64,000 nt of DNA from Alphaproteobacteria bacterium. GTDB taxonomy: Bacteria > Pseudomonadota > Alphaproteobacteria > Rhizobiales > Rhizobiaceae. Location: positions 17,026 through 81,025 of the forward strand of contig BOKV01000021.1 in the NCBI GenBank assembly GCA_016861165.1, given 5' to 3'. The position numbers were made by a program, and so were the translations under genes. The notes under the pieces are model-generated. The model was not told the DNA's origin. It was given only the letters and a program-made list of their open reading frames with translations, and did no database searches. Below, piece after piece: positions 47,642 to 57,053 of this stretch (its first letter is position 1; each line of letters opens with the position of its first letter).

Positions 47642-48453
47642 ACCGCATTCCCATCACCGTGACCATTGCCGGCTCCGATTCGGGCGGCGGTGCCGGCATC
47701 CAGGCCGACATCAAGGCGATGTCGGCCAACGGCGTCTACGCCGCCACCGTGATCACCGCGCTGACCGCGCAGAACACGCTTGGCGTGACCGCCATCCACG
47801 ACGTGCCGCCCGGTTTCGTCACCGCGCAGATCGAGGCCGTGTTCTCCGACCTCGCCGTCGACGCCGTCAAGATCGGCATGCTGTCGCGGGTCGAGACAAT
47901 CGCCGCCGTCGCCGCCGGCCTGCGCCGCTTCCGCCCGGCCAACATCGTGCTCGATCCGGTAATGGTCGCCGCCTCCGGCGACCCGCTGCTCGACGACGAT
48001 GCCATCGATTCGCTGGTCAGCGAGCTGTTCCCTCTGGCCGCCCTGATCACGCCCAACCTGCACGAGGCGGCGCGGCTGACCGCCACAACGCTCGCCGACA
48101 GCCGCCAGGCGATGCGCGGCCAGGCCTACGCCCTGGCGGAGATGACCGCCGGCGCGGTGCTGCTGAAGGGCGGCCACGGGACCGGCGACGAGGCGACCGA
48201 CCTGTTGGTGTCGCGGGAGGGCGAGCAGTGGTTCGTCGCCCGGCGCGTCGACACCGCCAACACGCACGGCACCGGCTGCTCGCTGTCCTCGGCCATCGCC
48301 GCGCGGCTGGCGGCGGGCGTGGAACTGGCGCGCGCCGTCGGCGAGGCCAAGTCCTGGCTCACCGGCGCCATCGCCGCGTCGGATCGGCTGCGGGTCGGCG
48401 CCGGCCGCGGCCCGGTCCATCACTTCTACGAACTCTGGGAGAAGCTGCCATGA
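47638..48453 (+). CDS. thiD: hydroxymethylpyrimidine (phosphate) kinase
   Basis: 271 residues. Ribokinase-like: [20 protein letters not shown] at the start, [64 protein letters not shown], and the anion-hole motif [15 protein letters not shown]. It phosphorylates HMP twice for ThiE. Overlapped at both ends by ATGA with thiE and the TRAP binding protein gene. With thiM and thiE it forms a complete salvage route from the two precursor moieties; thiC and thiG are absent here. Confidence 0.96.
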   Translation: MNRIPITVTIAGSDSGGGAGIQADIKAMSANGVYAATVITALTAQNTLGVTAIHDVPPGFVTAQIEAVFSDLAVDAVKIGMLSRVETIAAVAAGLRRFRPANIVLDPVMVAASGDPLLDDDAIDSLVSELFPLAALITPNLHEAARLTATTLADSRQAMRGQAYALAEMTAGAVLLKGGHGTGDEATDLLVSREGEQWFVARRVDTANTHGTGCSLSSAIAARLAAGVELARAVGEAKSWLTGAIAASDRLRVGAGRGPVHHFYELWEKLP

Positions 48454-49523
48454 CCATCACCCGCCGCCGGGCGCTCGGCGCCCTCGCGCTCTCCGCCGCC
48501 GCCTCGCCGCTGGCGCGCCCGGCGCTCGCCCAGGGCCGCATCGAATGGCGCATGGTCACTTCCTGGCCGAAGAACCTGCCCGGCCCCGGCGTCACCGCCC
48601 AGCGCCTCGCCGACCGCATCACCACGATGTCGGACGGCCGGCTGCGCGTTCGGCTGCACGCCGCCGGCGAGATCGTTCCGGCGCTCGAGGTGCTGCCCGC
48701 CGTCTCCGCCGGCGTCGCCCAGATCGGCCACACCGCGTCGCTGTTCTGGGCCGGCAAGATGCCGGCCGCGCCGCTGTTCACCGCCGGCCCGTTCGGCCTC
48801 ACCCCGCTCGAGCACATCACCTGGATCGACCATGGCGGCGGCCAGGCGCTATGGGACGAACTCTACGCGCCACACGGCATCAAGCCGTTCATGGCCGGAA
48901 ATACCGGCTTCCAGATGGGCGGCTGGTTCACCCGGCCCATCGACAGCCTCGCCGACGTGAAGGGCCTGAAGATGCGCATCCCCGGGCTCGGCGGCCTCGT
49001 CATGCAGCGGCTCGGCGCCGTCCCCGTCACGGTGGCGCCGCCGGAAATCTTCACCAGCCTGCAGAGCGGCGTCATCGACGCCACCGAGTTCCTCGGGCCG
49101 TTCTCCGACATGGCCATGGGCTTCCACAAGGTCGCCCGGCTCTACTACACGCCCGGCTGGCACGAGCCCAATGGCACCGGTGAGGCGATCGTTTCGCTCG
49201 CCGCCCATGAGGCGCTGCCCGGCGACCTCAAGGCGGTGGTCGCGGCCGCCTGCGCGCAGGAGAACATCATCTCGCTCGGCGAGGCCGAATGGGCCAATGC
49301 CGAGGCGCTGGCCAGGCTGACCGGTGAACTCGGCGTCGAGGTGCGCGCCTTCCCCGACGATTTCATGGCCGCCGCCCGCGAGCAGACCGACGCGGTGATG
49401 GCCGAACTTGCCGCCCGGGACGCCCTGACCGGCCGCATCGTCGCCAGCTATCGCGGCGCCGCGAAGCATCAGGCGGCGTGGTCGGCCCAGTCGGTGCGCG
49501 CCTTTCTGGCGGTCAGGGGTTGA
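48450..49523 (+). CDS. TRAP transporter substrate-binding protein (DctP family), Tat-exported
   Basis: 357 residues from the ATG at 48450, overlapping the thiD stop (ATGA). Twin-arginine signal TRRRALGALALSAAA with cleavage after ALA. DctP-fold landmarks: MVTSWPKNLPGPGVTAQRLA, LEVLPAVSAGVAQIGHTASL, WFTRPIDSLADVKGLKMRIP, LGAVPVTVAPPEIFTSLQSG and VIDATEFLGPFSDMAMGFHK. The RIPGLGG segment carries the ligand-binding Arg. No DctQ or DctM membrane subunits follow. Location in a TPP-controlled, translationally coupled operon suggests binding of a thiamine precursor or related acid, but this is inference. Confidence 0.9.
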   Translation: MTITRRRALGALALSAAASPLARPALAQGRIEWRMVTSWPKNLPGPGVTAQRLADRITTMSDGRLRVRLHAAGEIVPALEVLPAVSAGVAQIGHTASLFWAGKMPAAPLFTAGPFGLTPLEHITWIDHGGGQALWDELYAPHGIKPFMAGNTGFQMGGWFTRPIDSLADVKGLKMRIPGLGGLVMQRLGAVPVTVAPPEIFTSLQSGVIDATEFLGPFSDMAMGFHKVARLYYTPGWHEPNGTGEAIVSLAAHEALPGDLKAVVAAACAQENIISLGEAEWANAEALARLTGELGVEVRAFPDDFMAAAREQTDAVMAELAARDALTGRIVASYRGAAKHQAAWSAQSVRAFLAVRG

Positions 49524-49604
49524 CCGCCCAATCCGGCTCAATCGGTTGACCCTTCCCGCCGCATGTGCCCCAATCGCCCATGTAAAATGGGGAGAGGGTA
49601 AGGG

Positions 49605-50204
49605 ATGAAATTTCATTTGATTGCCGGCATTGCGGGCCTGAACTTCGCGATCGGTTCCGGTGCGGCGGCTGCGCCGGCTTCGATCCAGTATGAATTCGTC
49701 GACAGTGTCGGCTGCCACCTGGTCGAGCGGATGCGTTTCGCCGGCGGAAAGCTCTATCACGATTTCCTGTCGGTCAGTTGCGGCGCGGGGAAGCCCCTCG
49801 AGAGCGCCGACCATGGCAGTGTCTATACCGTCGGCAAGACGGTGACCGAGCGCTACACCTGCACGCAAAAGCCCGGCGACTACTACGTTCGCTGCTCGAA
49901 CGGCAACAAGACGAAGGTCTTCGACAACGAGACCGACAGCGAGACGAAATTCTCGGACTCCCTCACCGCAAGGGTTTCCGAATCTGCGGTTGCGGTCGAG
50001 CTCCGTTCGCGTCAGACCGGCTGGCTGGTAGGAAAGAGCACGGGCCGGATGACGACCAACATCAGTTCCACGATCACCCGAAGGATCGCGATCACCGGAA
50101 CGGGATGCCAGGTCGTCGAAGCGGGCAACGTGACTCACTATGGCGGCAGCATCGGCACCAAGCGCTCGGCTTTGCGAAAGCCCGTGAACTGCCGCGTCAA
50201 GTGA
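49605..50204 (+). CDS. secreted hypothetical protein
   Basis: 199 residues. Signal peptide (MKFHLIAGIAGLNFAIGSGA, cleavage near AAA). The mature part has six Cys (VGCHLV, VSCGAG, YTCTQK, VRCSNG, GTGCQV, VNCRVK), probably three disulphides, and a beta-rich, Ser/Thr-rich middle (SDSLTARVSESAVAVELRSR). No family is recognised. A strong ribosome site (GGAGAGGGTAAGGG) precedes the ATG at 49605. Convergent with the uracil-DNA glycosylase gene. Confidence 0.75.
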   Translation: MKFHLIAGIAGLNFAIGSGAAAAPASIQYEFVDSVGCHLVERMRFAGGKLYHDFLSVSCGAGKPLESADHGSVYTVGKTVTERYTCTQKPGDYYVRCSNGNKTKVFDNETDSETKFSDSLTARVSESAVAVELRSRQTGWLVGKSTGRMTTNISSTITRRIAITGTGCQVVEAGNVTHYGGSIGTKRSALRKPVNCRVK

Positions 50205-50238
50205 CGGGTCATCGCCCCTGGTGGCGCAGCCCCGCAGA

Positions 50239-51108
50239 TCACACCGGGTCGGCGGCGTTCTCGATCCTCGCCTTCAGCTTGAGCCAGTCCTGCCAGGCCA
50301 GCCGCTTCTGCGCCGGCTGGCGCAGCAGATAGGCCGGGTGCAGCATGGCGATGGCGTCTATTTCGCGGCCGGCCAGGGGGTATTTCAGCCAGCGGCCGCG
50401 CAGACGCAGTATGCCGTCGGCCGTGCCGGTCAGCAGCTTGGCCGCGGCGCCGCCCAGGAAGGCGATGACCTCAGGCGCCACCAACTCGATGTGGCGCTCG
50501 ATGAACGGCCTGCAGATCTCGGCTTCGGCCGGCGTCGGCGTCCGGTTGCCCGGCGGCCGCCAGGCGATGACATTGGTGATGTAGACGCCCGTCCGGTCGA
50601 GCCCGATCGCCGCCAGCATGCGGTCGAGCAACTGCCCGGAGCGGCCGACGAAGGGCAGGCCCTGGATATCCTCCTCGCGCCCCGGCGCTTCGCCGATCAG
50701 CATCACCCGCGCCTGCGGGTTGCCGTCGGCGAACACGGTGTTCTTGGCGGTCAGGCGAAGGTTGCAGCCCTCGAAGCCTTCCAGCGCCGCCCGCAATTCG
50801 TCGAGGCTGGCTGCCGCTGTCGCCAGTTCGCGCGCATTGGCGACGGCCCGGTCGTCGGGGATCGCCACATTGTCGAGCCGTGCGGCGCCAAATTGGCGCG
50901 GCGGCGCGGCCGCCGTGGCGGCCGGACGCTCCGGTGCCGCCCGGGGAGGGCGCCGGGCGGGCGCCCGCGCGGCCGTACTCTCGGCGAAGCGGTCGACCGG
51001 CGCCTCACTGAGCGCCACATCGACGCCGACCTCCTGGTACCAGCGCAGGAGTGCGGCGGCCTGTGCCGGCGTCAGTTCGGACGAATCTTTGTTGTCGGAT
51101 CGGACCAC
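50239..51108 (-). CDS. uracil-DNA glycosylase, family 4
   Basis: About 289 residues from a GTG at 51108; a TTG-led form from 51150 is possible. The N-terminal Ala/Pro/Arg-rich linker (residues about 45-80) is followed by the UDG-4 core: [20 protein letters not shown], the water-activating motif [34 protein letters not shown], and motif HPAYLLRQP. It removes uracil from DNA; family 4 members carry a [4Fe-4S] cluster. It stands alone between two genes on the opposite strand. Confidence 0.92.
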   Translation of the reverse strand: MVRSDNKDSSELTPAQAAALLRWYQEVGVDVALSEAPVDRFAESTAARAPARRPPRAAPERPAATAAAPPRQFGAARLDNVAIPDDRAVANARELATAAASLDELRAALEGFEGCNLRLTAKNTVFADGNPQARVMLIGEAPGREEDIQGLPFVGRSGQLLDRMLAAIGLDRTGVYITNVIAWRPPGNRTPTPAEAEICRPFIERHIELVAPEVIAFLGGAAAKLLTGTADGILRLRGRWLKYPLAGREIDAIAMLHPAYLLRQPAQKRLAWQDWLKLKARIENAADPV

Positions 51109-51341
51109 GAGGTGCTGCCGGCCATGCCTTGGAGGGAAGTGTTCCCCCAACTTAACAGCCCACCGTGGTTCTAGGCAAAGGTCGTATTGGGCGTTATATT
51201 CCGCTTACGTAAAGGTAATACCGTTAGCGACGCCAAAATCGCGATCCCGTTGCGACTGCCGGCGTTTCATGGCATCGCAGGCCGTGGATGATTGGCGAGA
51301 CAGGTACCGCGCCCTCCGGCGTGGGAGCGAGGGAGAACAGC

Positions 51342-53030
51342 ATGGCAGAGGAACTTCCCGAGCGCGAATCGATGGAGTTCGACGTTGTCATCGTCGGCGC
51401 CGGCCCGGCCGGGCTTGCCGCCGCCATCCGCCTCAAGCAGCTTGATCCCGCCATCTCGGTCGTCGTCTTGGAGAAGGGGGCGGAGGTCGGCGCCCACATC
51501 CTGTCGGGCGCGGTGGTTGATCCGATTGCCGTCAACCGGCTGATCCCCGACTGGAAGGACGACCCCGACCACCCGTTCCGCACGCCGGTGACCCGGGACC
51601 AGTTCTTCCTGATGACGGCCGCCGGCGCCATCCCGCTGCCGACCTTGCTGATGCCGCCGCTGATGAACAATCACGGCAACTACATCGTCTCGCTCGGCAA
51701 TGTCTGCCGCTGGCTGGCGACCAAGGCCGAGGCGCTCGGCGTCGAGATATATCCTGGCTTTGCCGGCGCCGAGGTGCTCTATGACGATGCCGGCGCCGTG
51801 ATCGGGATAGCCACCGGCGACATGGGGCTGGCGAAGGACGGCACGCCCTGCCCCAGCTTCCAGCGCGGCATGGCGCTCATCGGCAAATATGTGCTGATCG
51901 GCGAGGGCGTGCGCGGCTCGCTCGCCAAGCACATCATCGCCAATTTCGGCCTCGACCACGGCCGCGAGCCGCAGAAATTCGGCATCGGGCTGAAGGAATT
52001 GTGGGAGGTCGACCCGTCGCAGCACCGCCCCGGCCTCGTCCAGCACTCGTTCGGCTGGCCCCTCGATTCGCGCACCGGCGGCGGTTCCTTCCTCTACCAC
52101 CTGGAGGACAACCTGGTCGCCGTCGGCTTCGTCGTCCACCTCAACTACGAGAACCCCTATCTCTCGCCGTTCGAGGAGTTCCAGCGCTTCAAGACCCATC
52201 CGACGGTCGCCGGCACCTTCGAGGGCGCCAAGCGCATCTCCTATGGCGCCCGCGCCATCACCGAGGGCGGCTGGCAGTCTGTGCCCAGGCTCGTCTTCCC
52301 CGGCGGCGCGCTGATCGGCTGTGCGGCCGGTTTCGTCAACGTGCCGCGCATCAAGGGCTCGCACAACGCCATGCTGTCGGGCATGCTGGCCGCCGAGAAG
52401 CTGGTCGAGGCGCTGGCCGCCGGCCGCGCCCGCGACGAACTGACCGCCTATGAGGAGGCCTGGCGCGCTTCCGACATTGGCCGCGACCTCAAGAAGGTGC
52501 GCAACACCAAGCCGCTGTGGTCGCGCTTCGGCACGCCGCTCGGCATCGGCCTCGGCGGTCTCGACATGTGGTGCACGACGCTGTTCGGCGGCTGGTCGCC
52601 CTTCGGCACGCTGAAGCACGGCAAGCCGGACCATGCGGCGCTCAAGCCCGCCAGCGGCTTCACGCCGATCGACTACCCCCGGCCCGACGGCAAGCTTACC
52701 TTCGACCGCGCCTCGTCGGTGTTCCTGTCCAACACCAACCACGACGAGAACCAGCCGCCGCATTTGCATGTGGCCGATCTGGAGCTGCAGAAGACGTCGG
52801 AACTCGGCGTCTATGCCGGCCCGTCGACACGCTTCTGTCCGGTCGGCGTCTATGAATGGGTTGACGAACAGGGCAATGCCGTTACCGGCACCGACACCCA
52901 CGGCGCCCGCTTCGTCGTCAACTTCCAGAACTGCGTGCACTGCAAGACATGCGACATCAAGGACCCCAACCAGAACATCAACTGGGTGCCGCCGCAGGGC
53001 GGCGAGGGACCGGTCTATCCGAACATGTGA
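51342..53030 (+). CDS. electron transfer flavoprotein-ubiquinone oxidoreductase
   Basis: 562 residues from the ATG at 51342, which follows GAGGGAGAACAGC; an upstream ATG at 51288 lacks support. FAD-binding VVIVGAGPAGLAAAIRLKQL; membrane/ubiquinone-binding region PTLLMPPLMNNHGNYIVSLG; SCVNVPRIKG-like segment GFVNVPRIKGSHNAMLSGML; and C-terminal [4Fe-4S] ligands NCVHCKTCDIKDPNQNINWV. It passes electrons from ETF, reduced by acyl-CoA dehydrogenases, to ubiquinone. etfA and etfB are not in the window. Confidence 0.96.
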   Translation: MAEELPERESMEFDVVIVGAGPAGLAAAIRLKQLDPAISVVVLEKGAEVGAHILSGAVVDPIAVNRLIPDWKDDPDHPFRTPVTRDQFFLMTAAGAIPLPTLLMPPLMNNHGNYIVSLGNVCRWLATKAEALGVEIYPGFAGAEVLYDDAGAVIGIATGDMGLAKDGTPCPSFQRGMALIGKYVLIGEGVRGSLAKHIIANFGLDHGREPQKFGIGLKELWEVDPSQHRPGLVQHSFGWPLDSRTGGGSFLYHLEDNLVAVGFVVHLNYENPYLSPFEEFQRFKTHPTVAGTFEGAKRISYGARAITEGGWQSVPRLVFPGGALIGCAAGFVNVPRIKGSHNAMLSGMLAAEKLVEALAAGRARDELTAYEEAWRASDIGRDLKKVRNTKPLWSRFGTPLGIGLGGLDMWCTTLFGGWSPFGTLKHGKPDHAALKPASGFTPIDYPRPDGKLTFDRASSVFLSNTNHDENQPPHLHVADLELQKTSELGVYAGPSTRFCPVGVYEWVDEQGNAVTGTDTHGARFVVNFQNCVHCKTCDIKDPNQNINWVPPQGGEGPVYPNM

Positions 53031-53305
53031 ACCGCCGATCCGCCGCGGGCGATTCGCCGATGGGTACCGGCAAGGGAGGCGTTCGCGGCACGGAAGACAG
53101 GTGGCGGGCAGTGACGGACCGTCAAAATCCCTTGCAATTCCGGCTCATCCCCGGTAACCCTTCGCCATCGAGTTTTCGGCCGAACGGCTTGGCCTTGCGC
53201 GCGCGAGCGCGCGAACCACGTCCACCAATCCAAGACATCGATGATCTGACGCGGCATTTGCGCCGGTGACGCACACATTGCCTAACTGCCTGAAAGGACA
53301 AGCCA

Positions 53306-53515
53306 ATGGCACAGGGAACCGTGAAGTGGTTCAACACCCAGAAGGGTTACGGTTTCATCCAGCCCGATGCGGGTGGCCCGGACGTTTTCGTCCATATCTC
53401 CGCCGTCCAGCGCGCCGGCATTTCGCAGCTCAATGACGGCCAGAAGGTCAATTACGAGGTCGTGGCCGACCGCCGCACCGGCAAGACCTCGGCCGACAAT
53501 CTGAGCCTCGCCTGA
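53306..53515 (+). CDS. cold shock domain protein (CspA family)
   Basis: 69 residues, one CSD. RNP1 KGYGFIQPD and RNP2 VFVHISAV are intact (MAQGTVKWFNTQKGYGFIQP). It binds single-stranded RNA/DNA and melts mRNA structure. AAAGGA lies at good spacing before the ATG at 53306. A 275-nt upstream gap, including a GC-alternating tract near 53196-53216, may hold a long structured 5' leader, as in cold-inducible csp genes. A hairpin plus T-rich tail follows at 53555. Confidence 0.95.
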   Translation: MAQGTVKWFNTQKGYGFIQPDAGGPDVFVHISAVQRAGISQLNDGQKVNYEVVADRRTGKTSADNLSLA

Positions 53516-53554
53516 GCCGCCGCCGGCCCCGGCCGGCCGCCCGGAACGCTATCC

Positions 53555-53589
53555 AACCGCCGTCGCCTGCCCGGTGCCGGCGGTTTTGC
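53555..53589 (+). terminator. Rho-independent terminator after csp
   Basis: AACCGCCG (53555-53562) pairs with CGGCGGTT (53578-53585), followed by TTTTGCGTTT. The stem is 8 bp and the loop about 15 nt. Placed about 40 nt after the csp stop codon. Confidence 0.55.
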
Positions 53590-53651
53590 GTTTGCGGCGC
53601 CGGCCCGTTGGCTGAACCCGGTTGAACCCGCACCCGGCCGGATCGATCCCC

Positions 53652-54365
53652 ATGCTGCAGGCCTGTCTCAACGGCGCTCGCGCCAAGGCTGACAATGCCG
53701 CCGTGCCGGCAAGCGCCGCCGAACTCGCCGCCGACGCGGCCGCCGTGCGCGCCGCCGGCGCCGATGAGCTGCATGTCCATCCGCGCGGTCCCGACGGCGC
53801 CGAGAGCCTCGAACCCGGTGATATGGCGGTGGCGCTGGACGCCATCCGGCGAGCCGCGCCGGGCATGCCGGTCGGCGTTTCGACCGGCGCCTGGATCGCG
53901 CCCGGCGGCACCGCGCGCCACGTAATGATCCGCCGCTGGACGACCACTCTGCCCGACTACGCCTCGGTCAATCTGAGCGAGGACGACGCCCCGGCCGTCA
54001 TCGACATCCTGCTCGCCAAGGGCATCGGCGTCGAAGCCGGCCTGGCCGACCGGCGCGACGCTGCCCGATTCCTGGCGCTGCCGCGGGCCGGCCGCTGCCT
54101 GCGCGTCCTCATCGAGGTGTGCGCGGACCCTGCCGCCGCCCTCGCCGAATTTCGCGTCGTCGCCGAAATGCTCGACCGCGCCCGGCTCGGCCTGCCGGTA
54201 CTGCTGCACGGGCAGGGCGCCAGCGCCTGGCCGATGGTCGCCGAGGCGGCGCGTGCCGGCCTTTCGACGCGCATCGGTCTGGAAGACGTGGCGGTCATGC
54301 CCGACGGCTCGCCCGCCCCGTCCAACGCCGCCCTCGTCGCCGCCGCAGCAGCGCTGACGCGCTGA
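53652..54365 (+). CDS. BKACE-family protein (3-keto-5-aminohexanoate cleavage enzyme-like)
   Basis: 237 residues from the ATG at 53652; a TTG at 53622 is possible. Landmarks of the DUF849/BKACE TIM barrel: MLQACLNGARAKADNAAVPA, the metal-binding HVHPRGPDGAESL (the HxH-like pair), MPVGVSTGAWIAPGG, ASVNLSEDDA, GIGVEAGLAD, and LLHGQGASAWPMVAEA. It is shorter than canonical BKACEs (about 275-310 residues). The family splits beta-keto acids with acetyl-CoA; the substrate here is unknown. Convergent with the EEP gene. Confidence 0.85.
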   Translation: MLQACLNGARAKADNAAVPASAAELAADAAAVRAAGADELHVHPRGPDGAESLEPGDMAVALDAIRRAAPGMPVGVSTGAWIAPGGTARHVMIRRWTTTLPDYASVNLSEDDAPAVIDILLAKGIGVEAGLADRRDAARFLALPRAGRCLRVLIEVCADPAAALAEFRVVAEMLDRARLGLPVLLHGQGASAWPMVAEAARAGLSTRIGLEDVAVMPDGSPAPSNAALVAAAAALTR

Positions 54366-54378
54366 CGGCCGGCTCGCC

Positions 54379-55326
54379 CTAATCGCGCACCACGAACTCG
54401 ATGAGCAGCGGCAGATGGTCGCTGCCGGCGCCGGCGAGCGCGCGGGCGCCGACGATGCGCACGGCGCCCTTGGCCATGGCGTTGTCGATCGGCAGGCCGA
54501 GGCGTGGCGGCCACTGCAGGGTGAAGTCGCCGAGGCTCAGACTCGGTCCCCATGTCGGTCCGATGCCGCTGGTGATGGTGAGGCCGCCGGCCCGCGCGAA
54601 GCGGCGCAGCGCGTGGCTCCAGGTCGTGGCGTTGAAATCGCCGGCGATGATCGCGTTGGCGCCCAGTGCCTCGAGCCTCGGCGTGAAGGCATCGATCTGG
54701 CGCGGGCCGCTCGCCGGCCACGGCCAGCGCAGATGGACGACGCCGGCGGCAACGGAACGGCCCTCGATGGCGATGGTGGTCAGCCCGAGCGAGGCATAGT
54801 CGCCGCAATAATCGCCGCCGGTCAGGATCGGCAGGCGCGACAGGACGATGCTGCCGCCCGATTCGCGCCATTCGGCGCAGTGGTAGCTGTGCGGGTAGCG
54901 GGTTTCGAGCGCCCCGATGCGCCCGCGCCACAACGCGTAATATTCGGTCAGGAACAATATGTCGGGGTCGGTCTCGTCGATCAGCGCGATGACGCTCTGG
55001 GGCACCGGGTTGTTCCACAAGAGGTTCATGACGAACAGGCGGTAGACCCTTTCGCCGCCCACCGGCTGCACGGCAAGGCCGCCGAGCGGCAGGCCCGGCG
55101 CCGACAGCGCCGCCCCGGCGAAGCCGGCGAGCGTGAACAGGAAGGCGGGCAGGCGGCTGCAGCGCAGCGACCACAGCGCCGCCAGTGCGGCGAGCAGCAC
55201 GGACAGGTGCAGCCGGAAATGCGAAAGCGTGTCGAACAGCGGATGCACCGCGCCGAGGAAGCCGGCCACGATGGCGGCCAGCGCGCCCAGCATCGCGGCG
55301 AGAAGGAGGCGGCGGGAGCGCGACAA
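54379..55326 (-). CDS. membrane-anchored endonuclease/exonuclease/phosphatase (EEP) family protein
   Basis: About 315 residues. The likely start is TTG at 55326, 2 nt after the amn stop; an ATG at 55293 is also possible. The N-terminus has three hydrophobic helices (LLLAAMLGALAAIVAGFLGA; LSVLLAALAALWSL; AFLFTLAGFAGAALSA). The EEP domain follows: MNLLWNNP, LTEYYALW, GGSIVLSRLP, IIAGDFNATTWS and GSDHLPLLIEF with the terminal catalytic SDH. Members hydrolyse phosphodiesters of nucleic acids, lipids or sugars. Substrate unknown. Confidence 0.85.
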   Translation of the reverse strand: MSRSRRLLLAAMLGALAAIVAGFLGAVHPLFDTLSHFRLHLSVLLAALAALWSLRCSRLPAFLFTLAGFAGAALSAPGLPLGGLAVQPVGGERVYRLFVMNLLWNNPVPQSVIALIDETDPDILFLTEYYALWRGRIGALETRYPHSYHCAEWRESGGSIVLSRLPILTGGDYCGDYASLGLTTIAIEGRSVAAGVVHLRWPWPASGPRQIDAFTPRLEALGANAIIAGDFNATTWSHALRRFARAGGLTITSGIGPTWGPSLSLGDFTLQWPPRLGLPIDNAMAKGAVRIVGARALAGAGSDHLPLLIEFVVRD

Positions 55327-55328
55327 GT

Positions 55329-56834
55329 CTACTGGAACGCCGTTTCGCTGAAGGACCGCAGCTTGCGTGAATGCAGCCGTTCGGACGGCATCTCGCGCAG
55401 TTTTTCGAGCGCCCGGATACCGATGGTCAGATGCTGGGCGACCTGGCGGCTGTAGAATTCGGTGGCCATGCCCGGCAGCTTCAGTTCGCCGTGCAGCGGC
55501 TTGTCGGAGACGCACAGCAGCGTGCCGTAGGGCACCCGGAAGCGGAAGCCGTTGGCGGCGATCGTCGCCGATTCCATGTCGAGCGCCACGGCGCGCGACT
55601 GCGACAGGCGCTGCACCGGCCCGCTCTGGTCGCGCAGTTCCCAGTTGCGGTTGTCGATGGTCGCCACCGTGCCGGTGCGCATCACCTTCTTCAGCTCGTA
55701 GCCCGACAGGCCGGTCACCTCGGCCACCGCCTCCTGCAGCGCCACCTGCACCTCGGCCAATGCCGGGATCGGCACCCAGATCGGCAGGTCGTCGTCGAGC
55801 ACGTGGTCCTCGCGCACATAGGCGTGCGCCAGCACGTAGTCGCCGAGCGACTGCGTGTTGCGCAGGCCGGCGCAGTGGCCGAGCATCAGCCAGGCGTGCG
55901 GCCGCAGCACCGCGATGTGGTCGGTGATCGTCTTGGCGTTGGAGGGGCCGACGCCGATATTGACCATGGTGATGCCGTTGTGGTCCGGCCGGGTCAGATG
56001 GAAGGCCGGCATCTGCGGCCCGCGCGCCGGGCGCACGCCGCTCGACGGCTCGCTCTCGCCGGCCCGCGTGATCACGTTGCCGGGCTCGACCAGGCTCAGA
56101 TAGCCGTCCTTCGCCTCCCGGATCGCGTCGCGGGCGAAGCGCACGAACTCGTCCATGTAGAACTGGTAGTTGGTGAACAGCACATAGTTCTGGAAATGCA
56201 CCGGGCTCGTCGCCGTGTAATGGGCGAGGCGGTGCAGCGAATAGTCGATCCTCGGCGCCGTGAACGGCGCCAGCGGCTGCGGCACGCCGGGCGAATCGTC
56301 GAACTCGCCATTGGCGATGCGGTCGTCGGTCATCGACAGGTCGGGCGCGTCGAACACATCGCGCAGCGGCCGCTTGAAGATGTCCTGGATCGAGCCCGAG
56401 ACGTGGTAGCCTTCCTCGAAGGCGAAATGCAGCGGGATCGGCATCTCCGACACGCCGATCGACACCGGCATGCCGTGATTGGCGATCAGCAGCCCGATCT
56501 GGCGCGTCAGGTAGTTGGCGAACAGGTCCGGCCGCGTGATCGTCGTGAAATATTCGCCGGGGCCGGAGACGTGGCCATAGGCCAGCCGCGTGTCGACATT
56601 GGCATAGCTCGCCGTGGCGATGCGCACCTCCGGGTAGTAGGCGCGATGGCGCGATTCGATCGGCTCGCCGTCGAGAATCGCCTGAAAGCGCTCGCGCAGG
56701 AAGCGGGTTCCCGTCTCGTAGATGCGGCGCAGTTCGGCCACCGCCTCGCCGGCGTCGGCGACGAGCCGCGGCGGCGCATAGTCAGGGGTTCGGACCGGCA
56801 GGTCCGAGGCGTGCAGGTTGGCTTCTATTCTCAT
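55329..56834 (-). CDS. amn: AMP nucleosidase
   Basis: 501 residues, standard size. It hydrolyses AMP to adenine and ribose 5-phosphate and so sets adenylate levels. N-terminal AMN domain (YYPEVRIATASYANVDTRLA; GMPVSIGVSEMPIPLHFAFE) and C-terminal nucleoside phosphorylase fold (NIGVGPSNAKTITDHIAVLR; LMLGHCAGLRNTQSLGDYVL; VALDMESATIAANGFRFRVP with the catalytic-region Glu). ATG at 56834. The EEP gene follows 2 nt downstream, so they form an operon. Confidence 0.96.
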   Translation of the reverse strand: MRIEANLHASDLPVRTPDYAPPRLVADAGEAVAELRRIYETGTRFLRERFQAILDGEPIESRHRAYYPEVRIATASYANVDTRLAYGHVSGPGEYFTTITRPDLFANYLTRQIGLLIANHGMPVSIGVSEMPIPLHFAFEEGYHVSGSIQDIFKRPLRDVFDAPDLSMTDDRIANGEFDDSPGVPQPLAPFTAPRIDYSLHRLAHYTATSPVHFQNYVLFTNYQFYMDEFVRFARDAIREAKDGYLSLVEPGNVITRAGESEPSSGVRPARGPQMPAFHLTRPDHNGITMVNIGVGPSNAKTITDHIAVLRPHAWLMLGHCAGLRNTQSLGDYVLAHAYVREDHVLDDDLPIWVPIPALAEVQVALQEAVAEVTGLSGYELKKVMRTGTVATIDNRNWELRDQSGPVQRLSQSRAVALDMESATIAANGFRFRVPYGTLLCVSDKPLHGELKLPGMATEFYSRQVAQHLTIGIRALEKLREMPSERLHSRKLRSFSETAFQ

Positions 56835-57053
56835 GGATGGATTATAGTGAGCCGCGCCGTCCCGGGCGACAACAAAATCACCGCCGCTGGCCGGCGACGG
56901 GCAGGCGATTCGGCGCCGGCCGCACCGGTTCCCGTCGCTGGTCCCGCACCGGCATTGAGGCGACGATCAGCGCTATTGATGCGCGACGGGGATGCGGCCG
57001 GCCGCGCGCGGCGCTATATGGGAGCGCTCGCCCCGACGAAAAAAGGTGCCCGA

